Source of the DNA: JAGXTF01 sp044224315
GTDB lineage: Bacteria > Bacteroidota > Bacteroidia > NS11-12g > UBA955
Direction: 5' to 3'
Length of the DNA stretch: 64,000 bases
Assembly (NCBI GenBank): GCA_044224315.1
Contig: JBGAKR010000007.1
Location: 1 to 64,000, forward strand
This document shows positions 1 through 7,726 of the stretch, piece after piece. The notes below the pieces were generated by a model. The model had not been told where the DNA came from, did no database searches, and worked only from the letters and a program-made list of their open reading frames with translations. Within the stretch, counting starts at the first letter, position 1. Each line of letters begins with the position of its first letter. The position numbers and the translations under genes were made by a program.

Positions 1-31
1 GAGATTGAAATTGAACAATTACATTTGTAAG

Positions 32-119
32 GCAAACAAAGCCGAGGATGACAGAGTCATTTGACGCAAAATTCAATTAAAAGGGGCATTTAGCCCCATT
101 TAATTGAGCAAACAAAGCC
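32..119. repeat. Hairpin flanked by a 12-bp direct repeat
   Basis: An inverted repeat lies at 73-107: TCAATTAAA pairs with TTTAATTGA and GGGGC with GCCCC, leaving one mismatch and a 5-nt loop ATTTA. The same 12-mer, gcaaacaaagcc, stands at 32-43 and at 108-119, so the hairpin is bracketed by a direct repeat. It could be a terminator for a gene left of the window, but neither side has a long T run. No open reading frame is supported in 1-197. Confidence 0.5.
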
Positions 120-197
120 TCCGAATCAAGATGTATTCTCAGCAAAAGTCTACAAGGAGACGAGAGGTAAAACGGTCAACGTTATTCAGGCATCAAC

Positions 198-267
198 ACC
201 TCGTACTTCATACCTCGCACCTCTAACCTCGCACCTCTAACCTCGTAACTCGTACCTCGTACCTCTA
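198..267. repeat. Heptanucleotide array ACCTCKN x10
   Basis: Ten consecutive 7-bp units start at 198, 205, 212, 219, 226, 233, 240, 247, 254 and 261. Variants are acctcgt, acttcat, acctcgc, acctcta and aactcgt. The last unit runs into the stop codon of the YitT-type gene. A short inverted version of the same units (about three) lies upstream of that gene near 1322-1345. Confidence 0.85.
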
Positions 268-1179
268 ATGACCGGCGCGTTTCTTAATCATCCCACCTCT
301 AGTATCCTTGATACTGCTCATTACTACAAATGCATCGGGGTCTATTTTGTCGAGTTCGGATTTTAATTTATTTAATTCCAGGCGGGTTAAAACGGTGAAA
401 ATAATATCCCTGTCGGCCCTTACTTCTCCTTGCTTTCCATATCCGCCCTTTCCATTGTAAATGGTTACACCGCGTCCCATTTCGTTCATAATCATTTGGT
501 TGATTTGTTCGCTATAAACAGAAATAATAGTGACACCCGTGTATTCATCTATTCCTTCAATAATAAAATCCAGGGTTTTAGAGGCTACCATGTAAGTAAC
601 CATTGAATATAGCGCTATTTCTACCGATAGAAAATAAGCGGCAATCGAGAAAATTAACACATTTATTAAAATAATTATATCGCCAATGGTGGTGCCTAAT
701 TTTTTACTTAAAAATATGGCCAATACCTCTGTCCCGTCAATTACAGCGCCGCCTCTTACAGTTAATCCAATTCCTGCACCCAGAAAAAATCCACCAAAAA
801 TAGCTACCAATAAATTATCTTTGGTTACATCAGGAAAACTTACATAAGCCAGTACAATTGCCAATCCGCTTATGGCGAGTGCAGTTTTTATGGCAAAGGC
901 CTTGCCCACAGTTTTATATCCCAGAATAATAAATGGAACATTAACCACCACCAATAAAACCGAGATAGGGGTTTTAGACAAAGCTGCAATGAGTAAGGAT
1001 ATTCCTGTGGCCCCGCCGTCTATAAACTGGTTGGTGAGTAAAAAACCTTTGAATCCAAATGCAGCCGAAAAAATACCTGCAATGATTAAAATTATATCCT
1101 TAACAGGTCTAACATATTTTGAGGGTAAGCGTTGCGCTTGCTCTTCAGTGGGGTAAGGGATGGGAGTTTGAATGTCCAT
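265..1179 (-). CDS. YitT family membrane protein (DUF2179 C-terminal domain)
   Basis: The protein is 304 aa and integral to the inner membrane. Five or six hydrophobic segments span roughly residues 28-205, including the stretches beginning IILIIAGIFSAAFGFKG and LLVAIFGGFFLGAGIGLT. A soluble DUF2179 domain follows at about 213-295 (TGVTIISVYSEQINQ, then VMSSIKDTRGG near the end). Length and order match the YitT/YpjC family, whose biochemical role is unknown; members are suspected transporters. The start ATG at 1179 gives a hydrophilic 25-residue N-terminus. It stands alone on this strand, and both flanks carry short heptanucleotide repeats in opposite orientation. Family assignment is secure, function is not. 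Confidence 0.88.
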   Translation of the reverse strand: MDIQTPIPYPTEEQAQRLPSKYVRPVKDIILIIAGIFSAAFGFKGFLLTNQFIDGGATGISLLIAALSKTPISVLLVVVNVPFIILGYKTVGKAFAIKTALAISGLAIVLAYVSFPDVTKDNLLVAIFGGFFLGAGIGLTVRGGAVIDGTEVLAIFLSKKLGTTIGDIIILINVLIFSIAAYFLSVEIALYSMVTYMVASKTLDFIIEGIDEYTGVTIISVYSEQINQMIMNEMGRGVTIYNGKGGYGKQGEVRADRDIIFTVLTRLELNKLKSELDKIDPDAFVVMSSIKDTRGGMIKKRAGH

Positions 1180-1591
1180 AAATTTCGTTTTTATGTTTAA
1201 GTTTTAGCATTTCAGTTTTTTATGTCCGAAACACTGTAAAAAAGTTTGCGTAAAGATAGTTAATTAAGTTAAGAGTGGAGAGGCTTGCTCTCCATCGCGA
1301 GTAATAACCTCGCGATTTAGAAGTTTAGAGTTACGAGTTAGGTGTTGGAAGGGCCGCCGCTTGGCTCATTCTATCGCGAGTGATAACCTCCCGATTGGGA
1401 GTTACTTATCAATTTTATGGGGTTTGTGAATGCATGATTGCATTAGAAAATTGTCTTTTATTGTATGTGAACAATGCCTAATTGCTTTACCTTTAACAAA
1501 TTGAAATTTGTATGCTTTTACATGCTATAGCAACCATGCAGTTTGTTTGATTTTAAAACGGAAAAACACTTTCTTTGCTTTATAACACTCG
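1180..1591. other. Intergenic region with a CGCGAG palindrome
   Basis: No gene is seen here. ATCGCGAG at 1294-1301 and CTCGCGAT at 1309-1316 form a perfect 8-bp inverted repeat with a 7-nt loop. A degraded second copy (atcgcgag, then cccgat) lies at about 1373-1396. About three 7-bp units near 1322-1345 (tagagtt, acgagtt) are the reverse complement of units at 198-267. Upstream of the next gene, TTTCTTTGC at about 1570-1578 resembles a degenerate TAnnTTTG promoter box about 14 nt before the ATG. Confidence 0.6.
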
Positions 1592-3835
1592 ATGAAATTC
1601 TTATTATTCTTTATTTCAATCGGCCTTTTGGCATGCAATTCAAAAAGTACAGATCAAACCGAAAGACATCAGCAATCTGCGGGTACAATTAAAATGGTAA
1701 AACGCCTGGAAGAGATTAATGCCCAAGTAACAGCAAATACAGCGGATAGTAAATTTACCAACACCAATAAAGCCGAAGATTTAAAACAGAAAATAGAAGC
1801 TGCAACCGACCCATCAATCAAATTTGCCTTAAATTACAATTACAATATAGAATTGCTGAATGCAGGCAAAACCAAAGAAGCCATTGCGGGTTTCGAGCAT
1901 TTATTAAGCGTAATTAAAGGGGATAATGGGAGAATAGATGATAAAAACAAACCCATTTACGACCAACTGGGTATTGCCTATCTGAGGCAGGGAGAGCAGG
2001 AAAATTGCCTCCTGAATCACACCGGTAATTCCTGCATTTTACCCATACAAAAAGATGCATGGCATACCAAAAAAACAGGTTCCCAACATGCCATTGAAAT
2101 CTATACTACAATCCTGGAAAAATATCCCGAAGATAAAGGCGCACAGTGGCTGCTAAATGTAGCATATATGACCCTGGGAGAATTTCCAAAATATGTTCCC
2201 GAAAAATGGAAAATTCCTGAAACAGAATTTATTTCGGATAATACATTTCCCCGTTTTAATAATATAGCGGGTAACCTGAATGTAGATATCGATAACCATG
2301 CCGGAGGCTGCTGTGTTGAGGATTTTAATAACGATGGTTATCTGGATTTAATGCTGAGTGGAATGGGTATTAATGATCAATTGCAATTTTTTATTAATAA
2401 GGGCGATGGTACATTTGAAGAACGCACAGAACTAGCCGGACTTACCGGTTTGGTGGGTGGATTGAATATCAATCATACCGATTATAACAATGATGGTTTT
2501 ATGGATGTACTGGTATTGCGCGGCGGCTGGATGGGTAAAACCGGACATTATCCCAATTCATTATTAAAAAACAACGGGGATGGATCGTTTGATGATGTAA
2601 CTTTTGAAGCCGGGATTTTTACCGAACATCCTACCCAGAATGCAGCTTGGGCCGATGTGGATCTGGATGGATTTGTGGATTTATTCATTGGAAATGAATC
2701 GGCAAATGGTGATAGTTCGGATTGTGAATTTTATTTTAATAATGGAAATGGAACGTTTACCAATGCCGCTGCCAGTGTGGGATTGAATTTTCAGGCATTT
2801 GTAAAAGCTTCGGTTTTTGGTGATGTAAATGCCGATGGTTTGCCCGACCTTTATGTGAGCACAATTGGCAGTGACAACCGTTTGTATCTCAATAGGGGCG
2901 GTGCAGATCACAAGCATTGGGAATTTGAAAACGTGGCGGCCACTGCAAAAGTTCAAAAACCATTTTTAAGTTTTCCAACCTGTTTTTTTGATTATGATAA
3001 CGATGGGTTTGAAGATTTATTTGCATGTAGTTATGATGTGCGCAGGTATGCAGTGGGGGCTGATGAAGTTACCCAAATGTTTCATAAAAAACCGGCCACA
3101 GAAACACTGAGAATGTACCATAATAATGGGGATGGTACATTTGAAGATGTAACCCAAAAATCCGGCCTGGAACGGGTGATATATGGCATGTCGTGCAATT
3201 TCGGTGATTTAAATAACGATGGATTTCTGGATTTTTATATCGGCACCGGCAACCCCGATTTTCAATCGATTGTACCCAATAAAATGTTTTTAAATCAGCA
3301 GGGAAATACATTTAAAGATGTTACCACCTCTGGCGGTTTTGGTCATATCCAAAAAGGACATGCCATATCGTTTACTGATCTAGACAACGACGGAGATCAG
3401 GATGTGTATGCCCAAATGGGGGGTGCCTATGAGGGGGATAATTTTAGAAATGCATTATTCGAAGATCCGGGCTTTGATAACAATTGGGTGGTATTGCAAT
3501 TAAAAGGAAAAACAGCCAACCGCGCAGCAATAGGTGCCAGGGTAAAGCTAACCATTACCGAAAATGGAAAACAACGCTATCTGTACCGTCGCATAAGCAC
3601 TGGCGGTAGTTTTGGTTCATCCAGTCTGCAATTATTTGTAGGCCTGGGTAAGGCAAGCAAAATAGACGAGGTTCAAATTACCTGGCCCAATAAAAAACAA
3701 ACCGTTCAAAAATTTCAAAACCTGCAGGCAAATAAAAAATATATGCTGGAAGAAGGCAATTCAAAAGCCAGTCCTGCAGAATACAAAGCCCTGATGTTCA
3801 AACCCGGTGATGGGGGGCATAAACATGTGAATTAG
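1592..3835 (+). CDS. FG-GAP/VCBS repeat lipoprotein with ASPIC/UnbV domain
   Basis: This is a 747-aa exported lipoprotein: the signal peptide ends in GLLAC, with the lipidated Cys at about 15. Residues about 50-215 are helical and TPR-like. A beta-propeller of FG-GAP/VCBS type follows, with at least seven Asp-rich calcium-binding loops between about 243 and 600 (DFNNDGYLDL, DYNNDGFMDV, DVDLDGFVDL, DVNADGLPDL, DYDNDGFEDL, DLNNDGFLDF, DLDNDGDQDV). The C-terminal 90 residues form an ASPIC/UnbV domain (GARVKLTI, then VQITWPNKK). Related proteins are common in Bacteroidota as surface or periplasmic binding proteins; the ligand is unknown. It is a single-gene unit followed immediately by CAGTTTA heptamers. 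Confidence 0.88.
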   Translation: MKFLLFFISIGLLACNSKSTDQTERHQQSAGTIKMVKRLEEINAQVTANTADSKFTNTNKAEDLKQKIEAATDPSIKFALNYNYNIELLNAGKTKEAIAGFEHLLSVIKGDNGRIDDKNKPIYDQLGIAYLRQGEQENCLLNHTGNSCILPIQKDAWHTKKTGSQHAIEIYTTILEKYPEDKGAQWLLNVAYMTLGEFPKYVPEKWKIPETEFISDNTFPRFNNIAGNLNVDIDNHAGGCCVEDFNNDGYLDLMLSGMGINDQLQFFINKGDGTFEERTELAGLTGLVGGLNINHTDYNNDGFMDVLVLRGGWMGKTGHYPNSLLKNNGDGSFDDVTFEAGIFTEHPTQNAAWADVDLDGFVDLFIGNESANGDSSDCEFYFNNGNGTFTNAAASVGLNFQAFVKASVFGDVNADGLPDLYVSTIGSDNRLYLNRGGADHKHWEFENVAATAKVQKPFLSFPTCFFDYDNDGFEDLFACSYDVRRYAVGADEVTQMFHKKPATETLRMYHNNGDGTFEDVTQKSGLERVIYGMSCNFGDLNNDGFLDFYIGTGNPDFQSIVPNKMFLNQQGNTFKDVTTSGGFGHIQKGHAISFTDLDNDGDQDVYAQMGGAYEGDNFRNALFEDPGFDNNWVVLQLKGKTANRAAIGARVKLTITENGKQRYLYRRISTGGSFGSSSLQLFVGLGKASKIDEVQITWPNKKQTVQKFQNLQANKKYMLEEGNSKASPAEYKALMFKPGDGGHKHVN

Positions 3836-3839
3836 TTAG

Positions 3840-3867
3840 CAGTTTACAGTTGAAAGTTTACAGTTTG
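3840..3867. repeat. Heptanucleotide array CAGTTTA x4
   Basis: Four units of 7 bp, cagttta, cagttga, aagttta and cagtttg, begin five bases after the stop codon of the FG-GAP protein. The array leads within 30 bp into the 21-bp array. Confidence 0.75.
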
Positions 3868-4697
3868 TCCTGGTTTGAAGTATTTATCTCATTCATTCGT
3901 TTTAGTACCTCAATTGCTTGGTAATTCAGTCCTTTGATGGGATAATACATCGCTCCATTGGAGTAATCTACTCCACGGAATGGATAATTAAGTAGACCAG
4001 TCGAGTAGGTTGCTGAATTCAACAGGTAAAGCATCCAATGAATGAGGTAAATCAAGGCATAGACGGGGTAAGGAACCCCGAAAACAGGTTATTCCACCCC
4101 GATAACGGGGTAATGAACCCCATTCACGGGGTAATTTACCGGACTCACGGGGTTCGGAACCTGACTAATGGGGTAATAAACCCCACTAATGGGGTTATCT
4201 GCCGGACTAATTGGGTTCGGAACCCGACTCATTGGGTAATAAACCGCATTCACGGGGTAATTTACCGGACTAACGGGGTTCGGAACCGGACTCACGGGGT
4301 AATGAACCCCATTCACGGGGTAATTTACCGGACTAGCGGGGTTCGGAACCCGACTCACGGGGTAATGAACCCCATTCACGGGGTAATTTACCGGACTAGC
4401 GGGGTTCGGAACCGGACTCACGGGGTAATGAACCCCATTCACGGGGTAATTTACCGGACTAGCGGGGTTCGGAACCCGACTCACGGGGTAATGAACTTCA
4501 TTCACGGGGTTATCTACCGGACTAATGGGGTTCGGAACCCGACTAATTGGGCAATGAACCGGACTGAAGGAGTAAGTAACTGCATGAATAAGGCAAATCA
4601 TCCCATTCATAGGGCTGGGAGCAGGGAAAAGTAGAGGCGCTATAATGGAATAGGGAATGTAGCCCGTCCATTTAAAATGTAGCAATATTGGTGACAA
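3858..4697 (-). other. Open frame through the 21-bp array (doubtful gene)
   Basis: On the minus strand one frame runs from ATG at 4697 to a stop at 4089 and, in the same frame, reopens at 4055 to stop at 3858. Translated, the array gives heptapeptides of the form SPVNYPV, NGVHYPV and SRVPNPA. The plus strand is also open (4038-4634; GVMNPIH, GVIYRTS, GVRNPTH). No signal peptide, known domain or clear promoter is present. Openness on both strands follows from the repeat lacking stop codons, so I treat this as non-coding unless expression is shown. A single in-frame stop splitting an otherwise continuous minus frame would also fit a decayed repeat-protein gene. Confidence 0.25.
3897..4610. repeat. 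21-bp tandem array, 34 units
   Basis: The 714 bp divide exactly into 34 units of 21 bp. In the core (about 4107-4547) three unit types follow each other as a 63-bp higher-order repeat: ggggtaatgaaccccattca(c), ggggtaatttaccggactag(c) and ggggttcggaacccgactca(c). Each unit contains a small inverted repeat (GGGGT/ACCCC, GGTAA/TTACC or GGGTTC/GAACCC). The middle is nearly uniform and both ends are diverged, as expected when unequal exchange or slippage homogenises the centre. A weaker 35th unit may precede at 3876. Both strands are largely open because 21 is a multiple of three; see the separate entry. Confidence 0.93.
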
Positions 4698-5000
4698 AAA
4701 ATAGCAATTAAAGCACTTAAACCGTAACCCTTAACCCATAAACCGTTGGAAGGGGGCAGGGGGCTGGGAGCAGGGAGCAGGGAAAAGCTGAGGCGCTATT
4801 AGGAAATCGAGTATGTAGCCTGCCCATTTGAAATGTGGCAATAGTGGTGACAACAAATAGCAATAAAAGCACTTAAACCGTAACCCTTAACCCATAAACC
4901 GTTGGAAGGGGGCAGGGAGCTGGGAGCAGTGAGCAGCGGAGGCGATTTCAGGGAATAGGGAATGTAGCCCGCCCATTGAAAATGTGGCGGGAGCCCAGGC
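4611..5000. repeat. Direct repeat of about 150-156 bp, 2.5 copies, built of 7-bp units
   Basis: Blocks starting near 4611, 4757 and 4913 share the order GGGAGCA units, aggcg, a 'gggaatgtagcc'-like segment, 'aatgtrgcaat', then TAAACCG/TAACCCT units. The third copy is cut short after the 'aatgtggc' segment. Within the copies, consecutive 7-bp units are visible: taaaccg, taaccct, taaccca, taaaccg, ttggaag, ggggcag, ggggctg, ggagcag, ggagcag, ggaaaag at 4718-4787, and the same series at 4874-4936. Reading frames across these copies have no recognisable product. Confidence 0.8.
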
Positions 5001-5020
5001 GACCAAGTCAACCCAGTCCA

Positions 5021-5127
5021 TTAACCGTTAAACCTTAAACATTAATCATTGGCTGTTCTCGAGAGCGTTGAGCTGAGCTGGCATTCATAATTCACAATTC
5101 ACAATTCATAATTCATAATTGGCTGTC
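5021..5127. repeat. Two heptanucleotide arrays (TTAAACA and CATAATT types)
   Basis: Units ttaaccg, ttaaacc, ttaaaca, ttaatca and ttggctg run at 5021-5055. A second array, cataatt, cacaatt, cacaatt, cataatt, cataatt, runs at 5086-5120 and is followed by another ggctgtc. Related elements recur at 7636-7726 between the two barrel genes. Confidence 0.8.
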
Positions 5128-5150
5128 ATTTGCACAATGCTTCTCCCATT

Positions 5151-5182
5151 AAAATAAGGAAGAAGCCACTCGCCCTTATTTT
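5151..5182 (-). terminator. Possible terminator downstream of cinA
   Basis: AAAATAAGG (5151-5159) and CCTTATTTT (5174-5182) form a perfect 9-bp stem with a 14-nt loop, 45 bp past the cinA stop on the minus strand. There is no strong T run beyond the stem, so termination is uncertain. Confidence 0.35.
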
Positions 5183-5226
5183 GCATTTTACCCGCCCCTT
5201 TCTGGTTCGGACAAGCATTTTACATT

Positions 5227-6459
5227 CTACAAAACCTCTCTCAGCAAATCCATCGCACTATTGCAAGCTCTTTCCATAAACTGAACGCGATTGCCGTTTA
5301 AATAGAATTTCTTAACCACCGTTTTATTTTTATTGGCTACACCAATGTAAATTAAACCTACAGGTTTTTCATCGGTAGCACCTCCAGGGCCTGCAATGCC
5401 TGTGGTGCTGATGGCTATAGCGGTGCCAAATTTCTTTAAGCAACCCTCAACCATGGCTTTTGCACATTCTTCGCTTACAGCGCCAACGGTGGTAAATATT
5501 TCGGCTGGAACACCCAATTCCTGCATTTTAATTTCATTGGAATATGATACAATTCCACAGTTTAAAACGCTTGATATACCTGGAATTTGCACCAGTTGAT
5601 TGGTTATAAAACCACCTGTACAACTCTCGGCTAAGGATATTTTTATATTATTTTTTATTAATTTATCTGCTACAGATTGAACCACCGGAATATCGCCTTC
5701 CGCCATAAGGTTTTCTGCACATAAATCACGCAATTGAATGTAATATTTGTCTATTTCCTGTTGCAATTTTTCCCGGTCATTTCCTTTACCGGTAATGCGC
5801 AATCGGATGGTGTTGTATGCTGGGAGGTAGGCTAGTTTTATGTAGTCTGGCAGGGCATCTTCAACGGGTATCAATCTTTCAGCCAGCAAACTTTCGGGTA
5901 CACCCACTGTTACCAATGTTTTGTGAATTATATGGGGTAAAGTAAATCTTTTCGGCAACCAATTTAATACATGTTGCTGCATTATATGTTTCATTTCATT
6001 GGGTACCCCTGGCATAGAAATGAGCACGGTTCCATTCAGGTCAAAAAGCATACCAGGTGCAGTGCCTGCTTCATTAAAAAGTGTGATGCATTTATCGGGT
6101 AAATCGGCTTGCATTTTATTTACCTCAAGCATTTTTCTGCCCCGTTTGGCAAATAATTTTTCGAGATATTCAAGCACGGCTTCATCGGTTCTGTATCCAC
6201 AATTGAAATAAGTAGCCAGGGTTTTTTTAGTAATATCATCGCGGGTAGGACCCAAACCACCGGTGAGCAATACAATTTCGACCCTGCTGCGGGCTTCGTC
6301 AATTGCGCGCACAATCTCGTCTGCTCCATCGCCAACCGCCGTGCGGCGCGTAACCGAAATGCCAATATCGGCCAAAGCCAATCCCATCCATGCACTGTTT
6401 GTATCTACAACCTGCCCTAAAAGCAATTCATCTCCAATGGTAATTATTTCGGCGTTCAC
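5227..6459 (-). CDS. cinA: CinA-family protein, probable nicotinamide-nucleotide amidase
   Basis: This is a 410-aa cytoplasmic protein of full family length. The N-terminal half is a MoCF/COG1058 domain (IITIGDELLLGQVVDTNSAW at residues 4-23; LTGGLGPTRDD near 65). The C-terminal half is the CinA/PncC amidase domain (about 255-408), with LAESCTGGF and STTGIAGPGGATDEKPVGL. PncC converts nicotinamide mononucleotide to nicotinate mononucleotide in pyridine nucleotide salvage; the N-terminal domain in some family members hydrolyses ADP-ribose. The start is GTG at 6459. Upstream lies a phased 11-bp repeat (6480-6545) where a promoter would be expected. Gene identity is firm; substrate use here is inferred from the family. 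Confidence 0.95.
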   Translation of the reverse strand: MNAEIITIGDELLLGQVVDTNSAWMGLALADIGISVTRRTAVGDGADEIVRAIDEARSRVEIVLLTGGLGPTRDDITKKTLATYFNCGYRTDEAVLEYLEKLFAKRGRKMLEVNKMQADLPDKCITLFNEAGTAPGMLFDLNGTVLISMPGVPNEMKHIMQQHVLNWLPKRFTLPHIIHKTLVTVGVPESLLAERLIPVEDALPDYIKLAYLPAYNTIRLRITGKGNDREKLQQEIDKYYIQLRDLCAENLMAEGDIPVVQSVADKLIKNNIKISLAESCTGGFITNQLVQIPGISSVLNCGIVSYSNEIKMQELGVPAEIFTTVGAVSEECAKAMVEGCLKKFGTAIAISTTGIAGPGGATDEKPVGLIYIGVANKNKTVVKKFYLNGNRVQFMERACNSAMDLLREVL

Positions 6460-6479
6460 TTTGCAAAGATAATACGGGC

Positions 6480-6545
6480 AGCCGAAAGACAGCCGAGGAA
6501 TAGCCGACAGGCAGCCGATTAACAGCCGATGGGCAGCCGAAGAAC
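6480..6545. repeat. 11-bp phased repeat AGCCGA-N5, six units
   Basis: The hexamer agccga starts at 6480, 6491, 6502, 6513, 6524 and 6535, exactly 11 bp apart, with variable five-base spacers. The array begins 20 bp upstream of the cinA start codon. One-helical-turn spacing puts every hexamer on nearly the same face of the DNA. Confidence 0.85.
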
Positions 6546-6550
6546 GGAAC

Positions 6551-6822
6551 AGTTTTGAAAAGCTGAAGCTTTAATACCACCTCGATCTTCGATCTCGGTG
6601 ATTTTGCTTTGTTGACTAATAAACTTTTCCAAAGTTTTTTGACTTTGGAAAAGTTTTGAAAATAGAATGCTTTAATACCACCTCGATCTTCGATCTCGGT
6701 GATTTTGCTTGGTCGACTAATAAACTTTTCCAAAGTTTTTTGACTTTGGAAAAGTTTTGAAAATAGAATGCTTTAATGCTACCTCGATCTTCGATCTCGG
6801 TGATTTTGCTTGGTTGACGGGA
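6551..6822. repeat. 101-bp tandem repeat with perfect hairpin, about 2.7 copies
   Basis: The marker gctttaat recurs at 6568, 6669 and 6770, a period of 101 bp. Each full unit holds two structures. The first is an imperfect hairpin, CACCTCGATC...GATCTCGGTG. The second is a perfect 15-bp stem, AAACTTTTCCAAAGT (6621-6635) with ACTTTGGAAAAGTTT (6642-6656), loop TTTTTG; it is repeated at 6722-6757. The period is not a multiple of three, which argues against the open frame crossing it. Confidence 0.9.
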
Positions 6823-6832
6823 TAGAGCTTTT

Positions 6833-7501
6833 TTAAAGTTTTAGGGTGATGCCAAGAGTGGGGGAAGTATTAAATAAATCTGAAAGAACCTTGGCTTGAA
6901 CGGCTATATTATTATACTCGGGGCTACCTAGCTGACTCGGAGACGCATATTGGTTGCGTTTGTATTGGATTAAATTGAGGCTGGCAAACAGACCCAAGCG
7001 CTTGTTGGCCTGCCATTGAACACCTCCGTTAAATTGCACATACTGACTCCATTTTTTAAATGTGCCAGTCTGCTTTGCATTGTCACTTTGGGTTTCGGTA
7101 ATATTTCCCTTCGACGAGGTGATGCCCATTAAGGGTTGAAGAAAGGGAGTAAAACGACTTTTGTTTTTGAAATAGAAAACTGTAAATAAATCGGTTTTGC
7201 TGCCCAATGATCGCGAAATGGATTGGGTTCTAAAACTATAGTTATAAACGTTTATATTTTGGTCGGCCACCATTCCTAAATTAAATCCGACAGAAAAACC
7301 GGGTTTTAAAAAATATTCAACACCCGCATTCCATTGAAATCCTGCCGTTGAATTAAAATATTCATTGTCATGATTTACTTTTAATGAAGATTGCTGATAC
7401 ATGACACTGGTTCGGGCCATAAAGCCCCCCGCATCGGGCAACTGGCATTCCGCCTGAAATGGCAGATAGCTTAGCATACTTGCTAAAATTATTTTTTTCA
7501 T
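6833..7501 (-). CDS. Exported small outer-membrane beta-barrel protein
   Basis: A 222-aa protein with a signal peptide (MKKIILASMLSYLPFQAECQ, cleavage near residue 20). It shows alternating hydrophobic strands with a C-terminal aromatic/hydrophobic strand ending TLGITLKL, typical of Bacteroidota outer-membrane barrels. FTPFLQPLMGITSSKGNIT matches the pattern of FTPFFDFTYGIKSMNGKIT in the next gene, so the two are probably paralogues. The function is unknown. The ATG at 7501 is the obvious start. Its 3' end abuts the 101-bp repeat. Confidence 0.7.
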   Translation of the reverse strand: MKKIILASMLSYLPFQAECQLPDAGGFMARTSVMYQQSSLKVNHDNEYFNSTAGFQWNAGVEYFLKPGFSVGFNLGMVADQNINVYNYSFRTQSISRSLGSKTDLFTVFYFKNKSRFTPFLQPLMGITSSKGNITETQSDNAKQTGTFKKWSQYVQFNGGVQWQANKRLGLFASLNLIQYKRNQYASPSQLGSPEYNNIAVQAKVLSDLFNTSPTLGITLKL

Positions 7502-7574
7502 GGTTTATAATTTATACCCAGAATAACGAAGAATTTTGGATTTAATTGTCAGAAATAAAAAACAGCAGTATTTT

Positions 7575-7726
7575 AGGGAATGGGGAATGGGGAATAGGGA
7601 ATAGAGGTGGCGAAAGTTGTCAACTCACGTTATTAAACATTGGCTGTTTTTTCATAATTCACAATTCCCAGCCTCAGAAGTAGTCGGGCAAGCCAATTCA
7701 TAATTCACAATTCATAATTTACAATT
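7575..7726. repeat. Heptanucleotide arrays between the two barrel genes
   Basis: Units agggaat, ggggaat, ggggaat, agggaat run at 7575-7602. Units ttaaaca and ttggctg follow near 7634-7647. The series cataatt, cacaatt stands at 7653-7666, and cataatt, cacaatt, cataatt, tacaatt at 7699-7726. The tail 'ggtcgggcaagtatt' (near 7747-7761) matches 'ggttcggacaagcatt' near 5203-5218, so the whole block is a diverged second copy of the element upstream of cinA's 3' end. Confidence 0.75.

Noticed and set aside
3897..4610. CRISPR array
   Set aside because: Units are adjacent with no spacers, and no cas genes are in the window.
4038..4634. Plus-strand open frame across the 21-bp array as a repeat protein gene
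   Set aside because: Openness on both strands follows from the unit lacking stop codons and having a length divisible by three; no signal peptide, promoter or known domain is seen.
6428..6733. 101-codon minus-strand frame across the 101-bp and 11-bp repeats
   Set aside because: Repeat periods are not multiples of three, so the same DNA is read in different frames in successive copies; the frame overlaps the cinA start.
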